From CAZDDW01 sp964480695 (lineage in GTDB: Bacteria; Patescibacteriota; Patescibacteriia; UBA9934; CAZDDW01): a stretch of DNA of 25,425 nucleotides. This document shows, piece after piece, positions 1 to 7,375 of the stretch. Numbering within the stretch: position 1 is the first letter of the stretch; each line of letters opens with the position of its first letter. The stretch covers positions 1 to 25,425 of the forward strand of contig CAYZPO010000010.1 of assembly GCA_964480695.1 (NCBI GenBank), in the 5' to 3' direction. The notes beneath the pieces were generated by a model, which saw nothing but the letters and a program-made list of their open reading frames with translations, had not been told where the DNA came from and did not search any database. The position numbers and the translations under genes were made by a program.

Positions 1-2
1 GC

Positions 3-35
3 CTGTTCGCCATCCCTGGCGCCCGCCGCAAGTGA
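3..35 (+). CDS. Possible C-terminal tail of a GC-rich gene, cut by the window edge
   Basis: Read from base 3, the codons spell LFAIPGARRK and end at TGA (33-35). They are nearly all C- or G-ending, like the two GC-rich genes at 2424 and 16124 and unlike the flanking AT-rich DNA. The residues after the stop are GC-rich up to about base 75, as in the 3' UTRs of those genes. Too little is visible to name a product, and another frame is also open here. This is a guess from composition. Confidence 0.25.
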   Translation: MFAIPGARRK

Positions 36-83
36 GAAAGTGCCCTGCACCTCCTCCCTCCTCGCCGGGCGCTTCTTCTTTTG

Positions 84-205
84 AAAATTTGAAATCCCAA
101 GCACCAAATCACAAATTCCAAATAAATATCAAAAATCAAATTAGAAACTTGGTATTTGGAGCTTGGCTCTTATTTGAAATTTGATGCTTGTTATTTGTAA
201 TTTCT
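84..205. repeat. AT-rich intergenic tract of degenerate short repeats with imperfect inverted symmetry
   Basis: The tract is made of variants of CAAATNNCAAATTCCAAAT on the left (about 90-125) and their complements such as TTATTTGAAATTTGATGCTTG on the right (about 170-205). The two halves can fold into a long imperfect hairpin. No coding potential is seen. The right arm runs into the -35 box of the smpB promoter. It resembles a decayed intergenic repeat family; the function is unknown. Confidence 0.55.
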
Positions 206-216
206 AACTCTATAAT
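188..216 (+). promoter_or_regulatory. Promoter of smpB-ssrA, giving a leaderless mRNA
   Basis: The -35 box TTGTTA (188-193) is followed after exactly 17 bases by a perfect TATAAT (211-216). Transcription would begin about seven bases further on, at base 223, which is the A of the smpB ATG. No ribosome binding site is present between the -10 and the start codon, which agrees with a leaderless message. Confidence 0.7.
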
Positions 217-222
217 ACCCCC

Positions 223-666
223 ATGCCCAAACTAGCCTTGAACAAACGAGCGCGATTTGACTATGAATTCCTGGAAACTTTCGAGGGTGGTTTAGCGTTG
301 TCTGGAGCTGAAGTAAAATCATGTAAAGAAGGGCACGTCCAGCTCAAAGGGGCCTTTATCTCGATCAAGGACGGTGAGCTGTGGTTACGTAACGCTTATA
401 TTGCTCCGTACAAACCAGCTGGCAAGCAACCAGACTACGATCCTGATCAAGACAGAAAGATTCTAGTCCACCGGGCCGAGCTTAAACGCCTGATCGGAAA
501 AACCCAGGAAGCTGGGTTGACAATTGTGCCTATTTCCCTCTATACTAAGGCACGTCTTGTGAAACTTGAGTTCGCTTTAGCTCGTGGAAAAAAGAAGTAC
601 GAGAAGCGCGAAACGATCAAGAAACGAGATCTAGATCGAAAGATCCGAGAACACTTGAAAGAGTAA
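223..666 (+). CDS. smpB: SsrA-binding protein SmpB
   Basis: This 147-residue protein is the tmRNA partner that carries alanyl-tmRNA into stalled ribosomes during trans-translation. The N-terminal part NKRARFDYEF, the GAEVKSCKEG segment and the basic tail with KKKYEKRETIKKRDLDRKI are typical of the family, and the length is normal. The ATG at 223 is supported by a TATAAT box just upstream, which implies a leaderless mRNA. The stop at 664-666 lies three bases before the mature 5' end of tmRNA, so protein and RNA partner are probably made from one transcript and tmRNA is released by processing. The identification is secure. Confidence 0.97.
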   Translation: MPKLALNKRARFDYEFLETFEGGLALSGAEVKSCKEGHVQLKGAFISIKDGELWLRNAYIAPYKPAGKQPDYDPDQDRKILVHRAELKRLIGKTQEAGLTIVPISLYTKARLVKLEFALARGKKKYEKRETIKKRDLDRKIREHLKE

Positions 667-669
667 TTC

Positions 670-1104
670 GGGGATGATCGGTTTCGATGGGAGTTCCCTA
701 CATCACATGCAAGTCAAGGTGGCGTTCTGACCTTGTAAATCCCAGAACGCAGAGAATTCAAATGCCAATCTATTCTCAAAAGTGAAGAACGCTTTCAGTG
801 TTCCTAACTTTGCAATGGCTGTCGCTTAATAGCGACCTTAGTCCGGCTTAGCCGGACCCAAAGCCCAGCTGAGCTGGGAGTCCACTCCCTTCCCTGATGC
901 TCAATAAAGGAAGATCGAGTGTCAACCCCCATTGAGCTGGATCAATGCTTTGCTGATGGGCTGCGATCGAGATCTGGTCATTGGCACCGACGATCGTCTT
1001 TTTGTCTCGTCTTTAGCGATCGGCGTAATCAGATGAGACTATGCTTGTAGAGTTGTTTTGTTAAAGCTTTCCAGACGCGGGTTCGATTCCCGCCATCTCC
1101 ACCA
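670..1104 (+). ncRNA. ssrA: Transfer-messenger RNA (tmRNA)
   Basis: The 5' end GGGGATGA pairs with the 3' CATCTCC to form the tRNA-like acceptor stem. The 3' end carries a TTCGATTC T-loop and an encoded CCA (1102-1104). The open reading frame appears to resume at GCA (749-751) and runs 26 codons, starting AENSNANLF and ending PNFAMAVA, to tandem stops TAA TAG (827-832). The hydrophobic Ala-Val-Ala end is a typical protease degron. The remaining 200 or so bases are pseudoknot-rich. It is a one-piece, unpermuted tmRNA directly downstream of smpB. Confidence 0.95.
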
Positions 1105-1144
1105 TCCTTCGCTCCAGCAAGATATTAAAGATTAATCTAGTAAC

Positions 1145-1696
1145 ATGCGAATCCATCGACACCGAATGGGAAAAACCAAAATCAAGATTCCTCATTATCA
1201 AATTAATGAGAAAATTCGAGCTGAAGAAGTTCGGGTGATTGATGATGAAAGTACTGCTCTTGGGATTATGAAAACTTCTGAGGCGATTAAAATCGCCAAA
1301 GAAAAGGAATTAGATCTGGTTGAGGTTTCTCCAAAAGCTGACCCTCCGGTGTGTAAAATTTTGGACTGGGGACAGTTTAAATATCAGAAAGAAAAAGAGG
1401 TTAAGAAGCAGCGAGCGACTTCTAAAGAGGTCGATATTAAAGGAATTCGCCTTTCCCCTCGCATTGGCCAGCACGATTTAGAGGTGCGTTTAGGGCGAGC
1501 GACTAAATTCTTGGAACGTGGTGATAAGGTTAGAATCGAGATTGTTATGCGCGGCCGAGAAAAAGCTCACGCTGACGTGGCCAGAGATGTAGTCAGTGAT
1601 TTTATTGCCAAGTTACGCGAAAAATACTCTATCCGCATTGAACAACCGATCAGCAAACAAGGTGGACGGTTGACAACTATAGTGGCTAGGGAGTAG
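1145..1696 (+). CDS. infC: Translation initiation factor IF-3
   Basis: The product (183 residues, normal length) binds the 30S subunit, keeps the subunits apart and checks start-codon pairing. The N-terminal domain has YQINEKIRAEEVRVID and the linker carries DLVEVSPKADPPVCKILDWGQFKY, both hallmarks of IF-3. The C-terminal domain has KGIRLSPRIGQHDLEVR and KVRIEIVMRGRE. An in-frame TAA at 1133-1135 limits the N-terminus. ATG 1145 and ATG 1166 are both possible and neither has a clear ribosome binding site. It heads the conserved infC-rpmI-rplT cluster and begins 40 bases after tmRNA. Confidence 0.97.
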   Translation: MRIHRHRMGKTKIKIPHYQINEKIRAEEVRVIDDESTALGIMKTSEAIKIAKEKELDLVEVSPKADPPVCKILDWGQFKYQKEKEVKKQRATSKEVDIKGIRLSPRIGQHDLEVRLGRATKFLERGDKVRIEIVMRGREKAHADVARDVVSDFIAKLREKYSIRIEQPISKQGGRLTTIVARE

Positions 1697-1711
1697 AATT
1701 AGGCTCGACTT

Positions 1712-1906
1712 ATGAAACAGAAGACCCACAAAGCGCTGGCTAAGCGCGTTAAAATAACCAAGACTGGAAAGATCAAAAAACGTCATTCTGGACAGGATCA
1801 TTTTAATTCCAGTTCTTCAAGTAAAATTACCAGAAAAAAGCGCCGAGATAACACTCTTTCTAAATCGAATGTGAAGGCGGTTAAAGACATGCTTCCATAT
1901 GCCTAG
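1712..1906 (+). CDS. rpmI: 50S ribosomal protein L35
   Basis: This 64-residue, very basic protein of the large ribosomal subunit has the family pattern KTHKALAKRVKITKTGKIKKR near the start and FNSSSSSKITRKKRR in the middle. It lies between infC (15-base gap) and rplT (8-base overlap), the usual order, which points to translational coupling with L20. Confidence 0.96.
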   Translation: MKQKTHKALAKRVKITKTGKIKKRHSGQDHFNSSSSSKITRKKRRDNTLSKSNVKAVKDMLPYA

Positions 1907-2243
1907 AGTCAAACGAGGAACAATGCACACCAAAAAACGTCGAAACATCTTGGCTAAAACCAAGGGTTTTCAATGGGGACGGAAGTCCAAGATCCGCTTT
2001 GCCCGAGTTGCCGCTCTTAAGGCTGGGGCTTACGCTTACCGAGATCGACGAAATAAAAAGCGTGAAATGCGCCGTTTGTGGCAGATTAAGATTAATGCTG
2101 GAGCTCGGACTCTTGGAACTACTTATAGCAAATTGATTAATGGCCTTGGAAACGCTGATATTGAGATCGATCGAAAAATTCTAGCTGATCTAGCTGAACA
2201 TAATCCAGAAACCTTTAAAGCTGTGGTTGAAAAAGTAAAATAA
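1899..2243 (+). CDS. rplT: 50S ribosomal protein L20
   Basis: This 114-residue protein binds 23S rRNA early in assembly of the large subunit. It begins MPRVKRGTMHTKKRRNILAKTKGF, followed by YAYRDRRNKKREMRRLWQIKINAGAR, the conserved RNA-binding helices. The start ATG lies inside the end of rpmI. The next gene has its own promoter at 2278, so the cluster probably ends here, although no strong terminator is seen directly after the stop. Confidence 0.97.
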   Translation: MPRVKRGTMHTKKRRNILAKTKGFQWGRKSKIRFARVAALKAGAYAYRDRRNKKREMRRLWQIKINAGARTLGTTYSKLINGLGNADIEIDRKILADLAEHNPETFKAVVEKVK

Positions 2244-2277
2244 AGGCAAAATTTAGACAAATTTAACAGAAGCAGGG

Positions 2278-2306
2278 TTGACAAACCCCTGTTTTTGTGC
2301 TAAATT
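2278..2306 (+). promoter_or_regulatory. Strong promoter of the GC-rich membrane-protein gene
   Basis: A consensus TTGACA (2278-2283), 17 bases and TAAATT (2301-2306) preceded by TGC, an extended -10. The start point is expected near 2313. The same design, including a TGTCTTG just downstream, is found upstream of the DGR target gene (15937-15965). Confidence 0.75.
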
Positions 2307-2316
2307 ATGCTGTCTT

Positions 2317-2353
2317 GCATTATGGCAGATCGTACTTAACGATCACCTAATGC
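2317..2353 (+). promoter_or_regulatory. Stem-loop at the start of the 5' UTR
   Basis: GCATT (2317-2321) pairs with AATGC (2349-2353), and inside it GATCGT (2328-2333) pairs with ACGATC (2339-2344). The structure begins within about five bases of the predicted transcript start. 5'-terminal stem-loops are known to protect mRNAs from decay, and that is the likely role here. Confidence 0.6.
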
Positions 2354-2423
2354 GGACCTCAACAAAAGCAAAACGAAGACAACAGACAACGTTCGAGACA
2401 ATCACAACGGAGAGGAGGCCGAC

Positions 2424-3428
2424 ATGGCCATCATCGCAAAGGCAATCCGCCTGGACGGATCCGAGGAGACCCTGGTTCCTGGTGGAAACGTAGACCTGGG
2501 CGCCCTCGCCATCGGCGAGGAGTGGATGATCAAGATCGTTCTGAGCGACCCGCACTACGACGTGTCGGCTGGCCCACCAGCGCCGGCAGCCAGGGTCACG
2601 GTGACCGACGTGGACGGCAACACCGAGCTCCCGGATGGTGACACATTCGAGAACGCGGACATCCCGGCTGGAAGGTACGAGGACACGGTCCAGTTCAAGG
2701 TCAAGGCTGCCGAGGCCGGGACCCAGAACCTGTCCGTGACCCTGGAGTTCACGGACCTGGCCGCGCCGCACGGTGACACCCAGACCTTCGAGATCACCGG
2801 CAACACGCCGGTGGCCGGAGGTGGTGCTGGTGGTGGTACGACCGCGACCACAACCACGGCCGGAGGTGGCGCTGGCAATGGCGGTGTGACCGCCCACGCC
2901 GAAGTGCACATCAACCATCCAACCCCGCCGGGCACTACCCAGCAGAACGGTAGTAGCTCCAAGTGGTGGTGGGTCGGTGGCGGCTGCCTGACCCTCCTGC
3001 TCCTGGCCATCCTGGCTGCAGTTCTCCTGCTGATCCTGACGGTCATCGGTGTCCCCTTGATCGGGGCCGGAGCATGGGCCATCCAATCCGGCACTGCCGG
3101 AACGGGTATACCTACCCAGACCGTGCCGAACGGTGGTGGAACCATCACCCCTGGTGGCGGCTCGACCGCAACCACACCACCGACCACACCTCGACCGTTC
3201 AAGAAGCTGCCGGCCTGCACCGAGATCCACGAATATGACGACGTGATCGTCTATATGGAGAAGTGTGACAAGGACTCGAGCGATCCCTGCTGTTCCCAGC
3301 AGACGGTCGCAGGGTCCGGCAACTTGGCAGCTCTCCCGGTCAGTGACTGGGCTGCAGCCTTCGCTGGCCAGAACGGACTGCTCCTGCAGTTCAACGGCGC
3401 CGGCACCTCCCCCGTTCCTTCCCCCTGA
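2424..3428 (+). CDS. GC-rich gene for an unknown membrane-anchored protein with a beta-rich N-terminal domain
   Basis: I do not recognise this 334-residue protein. Residues 1-125 look like a beta-sandwich (alternating strands such as ARVTVTDVDGN and NLSVTLEFTDL). Residues about 131-155 are a Gly/Thr/Ala linker. Residues about 181-222 form a very hydrophobic stretch, starting WWWVGGGCLTLLLLAIL, that could span the membrane once or twice. A second Gly/Thr/Pro linker leads to a tail with several cysteines (ACTE, KCDKDSSDPCC). There is no N-terminal signal peptide. A strong site GGAGAGGAGG (2409-2418) sets the ATG at 2424. Almost every codon ends in G or C, unlike the neighbours. Promoter and UTR layout match the DGR target gene. 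It is probably a highly expressed surface or envelope protein, by inference. Confidence 0.85.
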   Translation: MAIIAKAIRLDGSEETLVPGGNVDLGALAIGEEWMIKIVLSDPHYDVSAGPPAPAARVTVTDVDGNTELPDGDTFENADIPAGRYEDTVQFKVKAAEAGTQNLSVTLEFTDLAAPHGDTQTFEITGNTPVAGGGAGGGTTATTTTAGGGAGNGGVTAHAEVHINHPTPPGTTQQNGSSSKWWWVGGGCLTLLLLAILAAVLLLILTVIGVPLIGAGAWAIQSGTAGTGIPTQTVPNGGGTITPGGGSTATTPPTTPRPFKKLPACTEIHEYDDVIVYMEKCDKDSSDPCCSQQTVAGSGNLAALPVSDWAAAFAGQNGLLLQFNGAGTSPVPSP

Positions 3429-3434
3429 ACCAGA

Positions 3435-3496
3435 CGTCGCTTCGCTCCGACGATTCAGGGCAAGCCCTGACTCCCCTTCGTCCGCAGCCTGCGGAC
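3435..3496 (+). repeat. Three tandem hairpins in the 3' UTR of the GC-rich gene
   Basis: CGTCG/CGACG (3435-3452), TCAGGG/CCCTGA (3455-3470) and GTCCGCA/TGCGGAC (3480-3496) are three separate perfect inverted repeats, directly followed by a terminator hairpin. Together they make a row of four stem-loops within 97 bases. They may block 3' exonucleases. Confidence 0.7.
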
Positions 3497-3502
3497 ACAC
3501 AC

Positions 3503-3540
3503 CACCCCGATCGACGCTGTCGACCGGGGTGCGTTCCTTT
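3503..3540 (+). terminator. Rho-independent terminator of the GC-rich gene
   Basis: CACCCCG (3503-3509) pairs with CGGGGTG (3525-3531), with an inner TCGAC/GTCGA stem, followed by TTCCTTTTAT. It separates this gene from the convergent glpK. Confidence 0.75.
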
Positions 3541-3552
3541 TATAGACAAATT

Positions 3553-5046
3553 TTATTTATCCCAACACTGCGTCGCCTCTACAGCCTTAGACCACATGGC
3601 CCGCTCCTGACGACGTTCAGAAATTTTCATCCGCGGACTAAACCGCGTTTTTGTTTTGTTTAATCGCGACAAACTCTTCAACGACTTCCAGTAACCCACG
3701 GTCAAGCCAGCCATCATGGCCGCACCCAACGCTGTAGTCTCCGTAATCTTCGGGCGAACAACGGCTGCTCCAGCCAGGTCAGCTTGATACTGCATAGCAA
3801 AATTATTATTGGAAACTCCGCCATCAACTTTGATCACTCGCGGAGACAGGCCACTGCCCTGCTTCATCGCCTCTAGCACGTCCGTAGTTTGATGAGCAAT
3901 CCCTTCCAAAGCCGCACGGACAATGTGCGCTCGGTCCGTTCCTTGAGTCAAACCAACAATCGTTCCTCGGGCTTCAGGATCCCAATACGGCGCTCCCAAT
4001 CCATTAAACGCTGGTACAAAATAAACTCCCCCGTTCGAATCCAGTTTCTCTGCCATCACTCCAGTCTCCTTCGGATCCTTAATGATCTTGAGTTCATCTC
4101 GCAACCAGTTAATCACACTGCCACAGGCAAACACTCCGCCTTCAAGCGCATACGTCACGTTCCCATTCATCTGCCAAGCAATCGTGGTCAACAAAGGCTC
4201 TTTAGTAAACACTGGACGCGTTCCTGTGTTTAACAACAAAAAGGCTCCGGTGCCATAAGTATTCTTCATCTCTCCTTTTTCAAAACATCCTTGACCAAAC
4301 AAGGCTGCCTGTTGATCGCCTAACACACCAGTTATCAAAACATTGTGTCCGAGAATTGACTTATCGATCTCACCAAACACAGTCCGTGATGGCAACACCT
4401 CAGGCAAGATACTTTGCGGCACCCCAAACAATCGCAACAGATCCTGATCCCAGCATCGTTTCTTAATATCAAACAACATTGTCCGCGAAGCGTTAGACAC
4501 ATCTGTTGCATGCACACGCTCGCCAGTTAGTTTCCAAATGATCCAGGAGTCGATCGTACCAAAACGAAGATCAGTGCGCCGCACCCGGCCAGCTGCTCGC
4601 CGCATCAACCATTGAATCTTCGTAGCTGAGAAGTATGGATCAATTACCAGCCCGGTCTTGCGTCGGATCATGGCTTCAGCCCCAGATCGTTTCAACCGCT
4701 CACAAGCGACAGCGGTCCGTCGATCCTGCCACACGATGGCTCGCGCCACTGGTTTACCAGTGCGCGCATTCCACAACACTGTAGTCTCGCGCTGATTAGT
4801 AATCCCAACTCCAGCGATCTGATCAGCTCGAATCTTGGACTGACGCAAAACCCCACGCATCACCTGCTTGGTCACGGCCCAGATCTCTTCTGCGTCTTGT
4901 TCAACCCAACCTGGTTCTGGATAAAACATTTTCAACGGCTTCTGTACCACACCCTTAACCACTAATTGACGATCAAAAATCATGGCCCGACAACTTGTCG
5001 TGCCAAGATCTAGAGCCAAGATATATTTTTTACTTGAGCCGGACAT
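3553..5046 (-). CDS. glpK: Glycerol kinase
   Basis: The enzyme phosphorylates glycerol to sn-glycerol 3-phosphate with ATP in the cytoplasm. It is an FGGY-family sugar kinase of normal size (about 497 residues). Visible marks are the N-terminal phosphate loop LALDLGTTSCRA, the ITNQRETT and VWQDRRT substrate region, GDQQAALFGQGC, NTYGTGAFLL and the C-terminal VDGGVSNNNFAMQYQADL followed by TTALGAAMMAG. ATG 5046 is preferred over a TTG at 5052. It overlaps the end of gpsA by 17 bases, so the two are co-transcribed and translationally coupled, and together they link glycerol, G3P and DHAP. Confidence 0.95.
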   Translation of the reverse strand: MSGSSKKYILALDLGTTSCRAMIFDRQLVVKGVVQKPLKMFYPEPGWVEQDAEEIWAVTKQVMRGVLRQSKIRADQIAGVGITNQRETTVLWNARTGKPVARAIVWQDRRTAVACERLKRSGAEAMIRRKTGLVIDPYFSATKIQWLMRRAAGRVRRTDLRFGTIDSWIIWKLTGERVHATDVSNASRTMLFDIKKRCWDQDLLRLFGVPQSILPEVLPSRTVFGEIDKSILGHNVLITGVLGDQQAALFGQGCFEKGEMKNTYGTGAFLLLNTGTRPVFTKEPLLTTIAWQMNGNVTYALEGGVFACGSVINWLRDELKIIKDPKETGVMAEKLDSNGGVYFVPAFNGLGAPYWDPEARGTIVGLTQGTDRAHIVRAALEGIAHQTTDVLEAMKQGSGLSPRVIKVDGGVSNNNFAMQYQADLAGAAVVRPKITETTALGAAMMAGLTVGYWKSLKSLSRLNKTKTRFSPRMKISERRQERAMWSKAVEATQCWDK

Positions 5047-6031
5047 GAGCAAAATATTCTTCCATGGCTTTGCGTGGTGACTTGCCGCGACACATAATCG
5101 CGTATAAGGCTTCCAGTAAAGGTAATTTTAACTTCTCGGCCTTAGCCAAAGACATAATCGCTTTGCACCCTTCAATTCCCTCAACAGTCATGGATTCGTT
5201 TTTTGAAGGTTTGCACCCGGCCTTACACTCAGCCAAAGCCACACCGTAACTACGATTACGCCCAGAACCAAATCCGGTCACAATCAAATCGCCTAGTCCG
5301 GCCAAACCATAAACTGTTTCTGGACTGCCGCCCTGAGACTGAATCAACTTTGACATCTCATCTAGTGCCATCACAGTTAACCAGGCTTTGGCATTGGCTT
5401 TCATTTTCAATCCTTCACACAAACCAAGGGCAATAGCATAGACGTTCTTAACTACCCCGGCCAAACACAGACCATACAGATCATCACTGCTAACCAAACG
5501 GATATTCGAACCTCGGAACATTTTTCGCAATACCGGAAAGACCTCGCTGTCGAGTGAGGCCATAACCATAGCTGTTGGTAGGCCTTGAGCAAACTCATCC
5601 GCTAACGAAGGGCCAGAAATGTCTGTGATCCGCTTGTGGTGCTTATCCGGCAATTCCTCTGCAACCACCTCCACCATACACTTGCGTGTCTTAGCTTCCA
5701 TCCCCTTGGCCACGTTGACTACGATCACTTTGCTCTTCAACGTCGGTGCAATCAGTCGTGCCATCTGCCGCACATATGGCGAGGCCACGGCTAGGATAAC
5801 TACTTCGGCGTGTCGCACTGCATCGTTGATATCATCCACGGGATGAATGTGCTCGGACAGGGTGACTCCACGTAAAAACTTACTCTTACGCGTTTCTTCA
5901 ATTTTCCGCAGCACCCGGTCATCAAAATTCCACAGGGCCACAGGGTTTCTTTTAGTTGCAATAACGTGAGCTAAGGCCGTTCCCATATTCCCAGCCCCAA
6001 TCACCACTATTTTATGTTTTATTTTAGGCAT
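5030..6031 (-). CDS. gpsA: Glycerol-3-phosphate dehydrogenase [NAD(P)+]
   Basis: The enzyme interconverts dihydroxyacetone phosphate and sn-glycerol 3-phosphate, the backbone of phospholipids. The N-terminal Rossmann motif is KIVVIGAGNMGTALAHVIA. Also present are VNVAKGME, the ISGPSLADEFAQGLPTAMV segment and the catalytic lysine in LAGVVKNVYAIALGL, then GLAGLGDLIVT and SRNRSYG-like sequence (GSGRNRSYGVAL). Length 333 is normal. The - strand sequence just upstream contains a TATAAT-like box. It lies in one unit with glpK, which starts inside its last codons. Confidence 0.95.
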   Translation of the reverse strand: MPKIKHKIVVIGAGNMGTALAHVIATKRNPVALWNFDDRVLRKIEETRKSKFLRGVTLSEHIHPVDDINDAVRHAEVVILAVASPYVRQMARLIAPTLKSKVIVVNVAKGMEAKTRKCMVEVVAEELPDKHHKRITDISGPSLADEFAQGLPTAMVMASLDSEVFPVLRKMFRGSNIRLVSSDDLYGLCLAGVVKNVYAIALGLCEGLKMKANAKAWLTVMALDEMSKLIQSQGGSPETVYGLAGLGDLIVTGFGSGRNRSYGVALAECKAGCKPSKNESMTVEGIEGCKAIMSLAKAEKLKLPLLEALYAIMCRGKSPRKAMEEYFAHVRLK

Positions 6032-6046
6032 ACAAAATTATTATAT

Positions 6047-6078
6047 CACAAAACCCCGCAGTAACGTGGGGTTTTGTG
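6047..6078 (-). terminator. Terminator between the trans-sulfuration gene and gpsA
   Basis: CACAAAACCCC (6047-6057) and GGGGTTTTGTG (6068-6078) form an 11-bp stem. On the - strand the T-rich arm is followed by further A/T-rich sequence. It lies directly after the stop of the 7326-6088 gene and so probably ends that transcript. Confidence 0.6.
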
Positions 6079-6087
6079 GGCTAATGT

Positions 6088-7326
6088 TTACACAATCGTA
6101 TTCAGAGCCTGGTCTAAATCTTTAATCAGATCATCCACATCTTCCAAACCAACCGAAATCCGGATCAGATCTGCTGTGATTCCCAACCGCTGCTGTTCTT
6201 CTGGTTCAACATCGGAATGCGTATGCGTCATCGGGTGCGAGGTTAAACTAACAGTTCCACCAAGACTAACGGCCAAACGGAATAACTTCAGACTATTGAT
6301 CACACGATACGCTTCCTCAACTCCACCATTAATTCGAAACGACATGAACGAGCCGTGTCCAGAACATTGATCCTTCCAACGCCGCATCTGTTCATCCTCT
6401 TGTTCAGACCCAGGATACAACACCTGCTTGACTGCTTTATGTTGATTCAAGAACTGAGCCACCTTCATAGCCTGAGCTTCAGAAGCTTCAACCCGCAACT
6501 TCAAATCTTCAAGACTCCGGGCCAACATCCAAGCCGTATTCGGATCGCTTCCTGTTCCAAAAATCGTTCGATGGTCCTTAGCACATTGAACCAAATCTTT
6601 ACGACCCATGAGCAAACCACCGATCAGATCATCATGCCCACCCAACATCTTGGTCGCAGATAAAATAGTCAGGTCAGCTCCCAAATCTAAAACCTTTTGC
6701 GAGACAAAAGTCAAAACTGTATTATCAGCAATCACAACCGTTTCTGGATTATTATCATGAGCCAACTTAGAAACCGTGCGCACATCAGCCAAAGTCAAAG
6801 TTGGATTAGCTGGTGTTTCAACAAAAACAACTTTAGGATTATGTTGTTTGATCAGCTCAGCCACTTCCATGGACGAAGCTCCGGACATAAAGCTTTCCAC
6901 CTTCACACCCCACTTTGGAAGCAACTTGGTAAACAAGAAATCAGTACCACCATAAATTGGCCCACCAAATAAAAGAGTGTCGCCTGGACTGAGCAAAGCA
7001 AACATAGTCGTCATGATCGCAGTCATCCCAGAACCAAAAAGAGCGGCAGCTTCAGCGTTTTCAAACGCAGCACAGCGCTCTTCATAAATCTGCATGTTTG
7101 GATTGACCAGACGAGAGTAAACCAAACCGCTTGGTGTGCAGGTTGGCATACCTAGACCATAGGCCTGTTTGAACCAATGAGCCAGCTCTTCCGCTGTTTG
7201 AGCCACAAAAGTTGAGGAGGCAAAGATGGGTGGTTTGAGTGAACCTTCGGACCACTCAGGATGATAATGGCCTTGAATTGAAACCGTTTGCGGCCCAATT
7301 CCAGGCTTATTTTCAAAATTATCCAT
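6088..7326 (-). CDS. PLP-dependent trans-sulfuration enzyme (methionine gamma-lyase or cystathionine gamma-lyase/synthase type)
   Basis: This 412-residue enzyme belongs to the Cys/Met metabolism PLP family, which breaks or makes C-gamma-S bonds of methionine, cystathionine or homocysteine. Family marks are YSRLVNPNMQIYEERCAAFE, ALFGSGMTAI (phosphate-binding), VFVETPANPTL, IADNT and SATKMLGGHDDLIGG, in which the lysine binds PLP, and a C-terminal VSLGGTVSLTSHPMTHTH. The choice among lyase and synthase activities cannot be made from sequence alone. A GGGGGAAAAG ribosome binding site precedes the ATG. It is the last host gene before the element. Confidence 0.88.
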   Translation of the reverse strand: MDNFENKPGIGPQTVSIQGHYHPEWSEGSLKPPIFASSTFVAQTAEELAHWFKQAYGLGMPTCTPSGLVYSRLVNPNMQIYEERCAAFENAEAAALFGSGMTAIMTTMFALLSPGDTLLFGGPIYGGTDFLFTKLLPKWGVKVESFMSGASSMEVAELIKQHNPKVVFVETPANPTLTLADVRTVSKLAHDNNPETVVIADNTVLTFVSQKVLDLGADLTILSATKMLGGHDDLIGGLLMGRKDLVQCAKDHRTIFGTGSDPNTAWMLARSLEDLKLRVEASEAQAMKVAQFLNQHKAVKQVLYPGSEQEDEQMRRWKDQCSGHGSFMSFRINGGVEEAYRVINSLKLFRLAVSLGGTVSLTSHPMTHTHSDVEPEEQQRLGITADLIRISVGLEDVDDLIKDLDQALNTIV

Positions 7327-7375
7327 ATCTTTTCCCCCTTATAATATTTAGCTTTTGCATCTTATCATATTTAAA

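Noticed and set aside
2424..3428. The GC-rich gene at 2424 as a second DGR target
   Set aside because: Its 3' end shows no similarity to TR or to the shared GTGCCTGCTTCCCGGGA segment.
2343..3500. Long - strand open frames (385 and 221 codons) opposite the GC-rich gene at 2424
   Set aside because: The + strand gene has a promoter, ribosome binding site, domain-like composition and terminator. The - strand frames are shadows produced by G/C-ending codons and give low-complexity Arg/Gly/Val-rich products.
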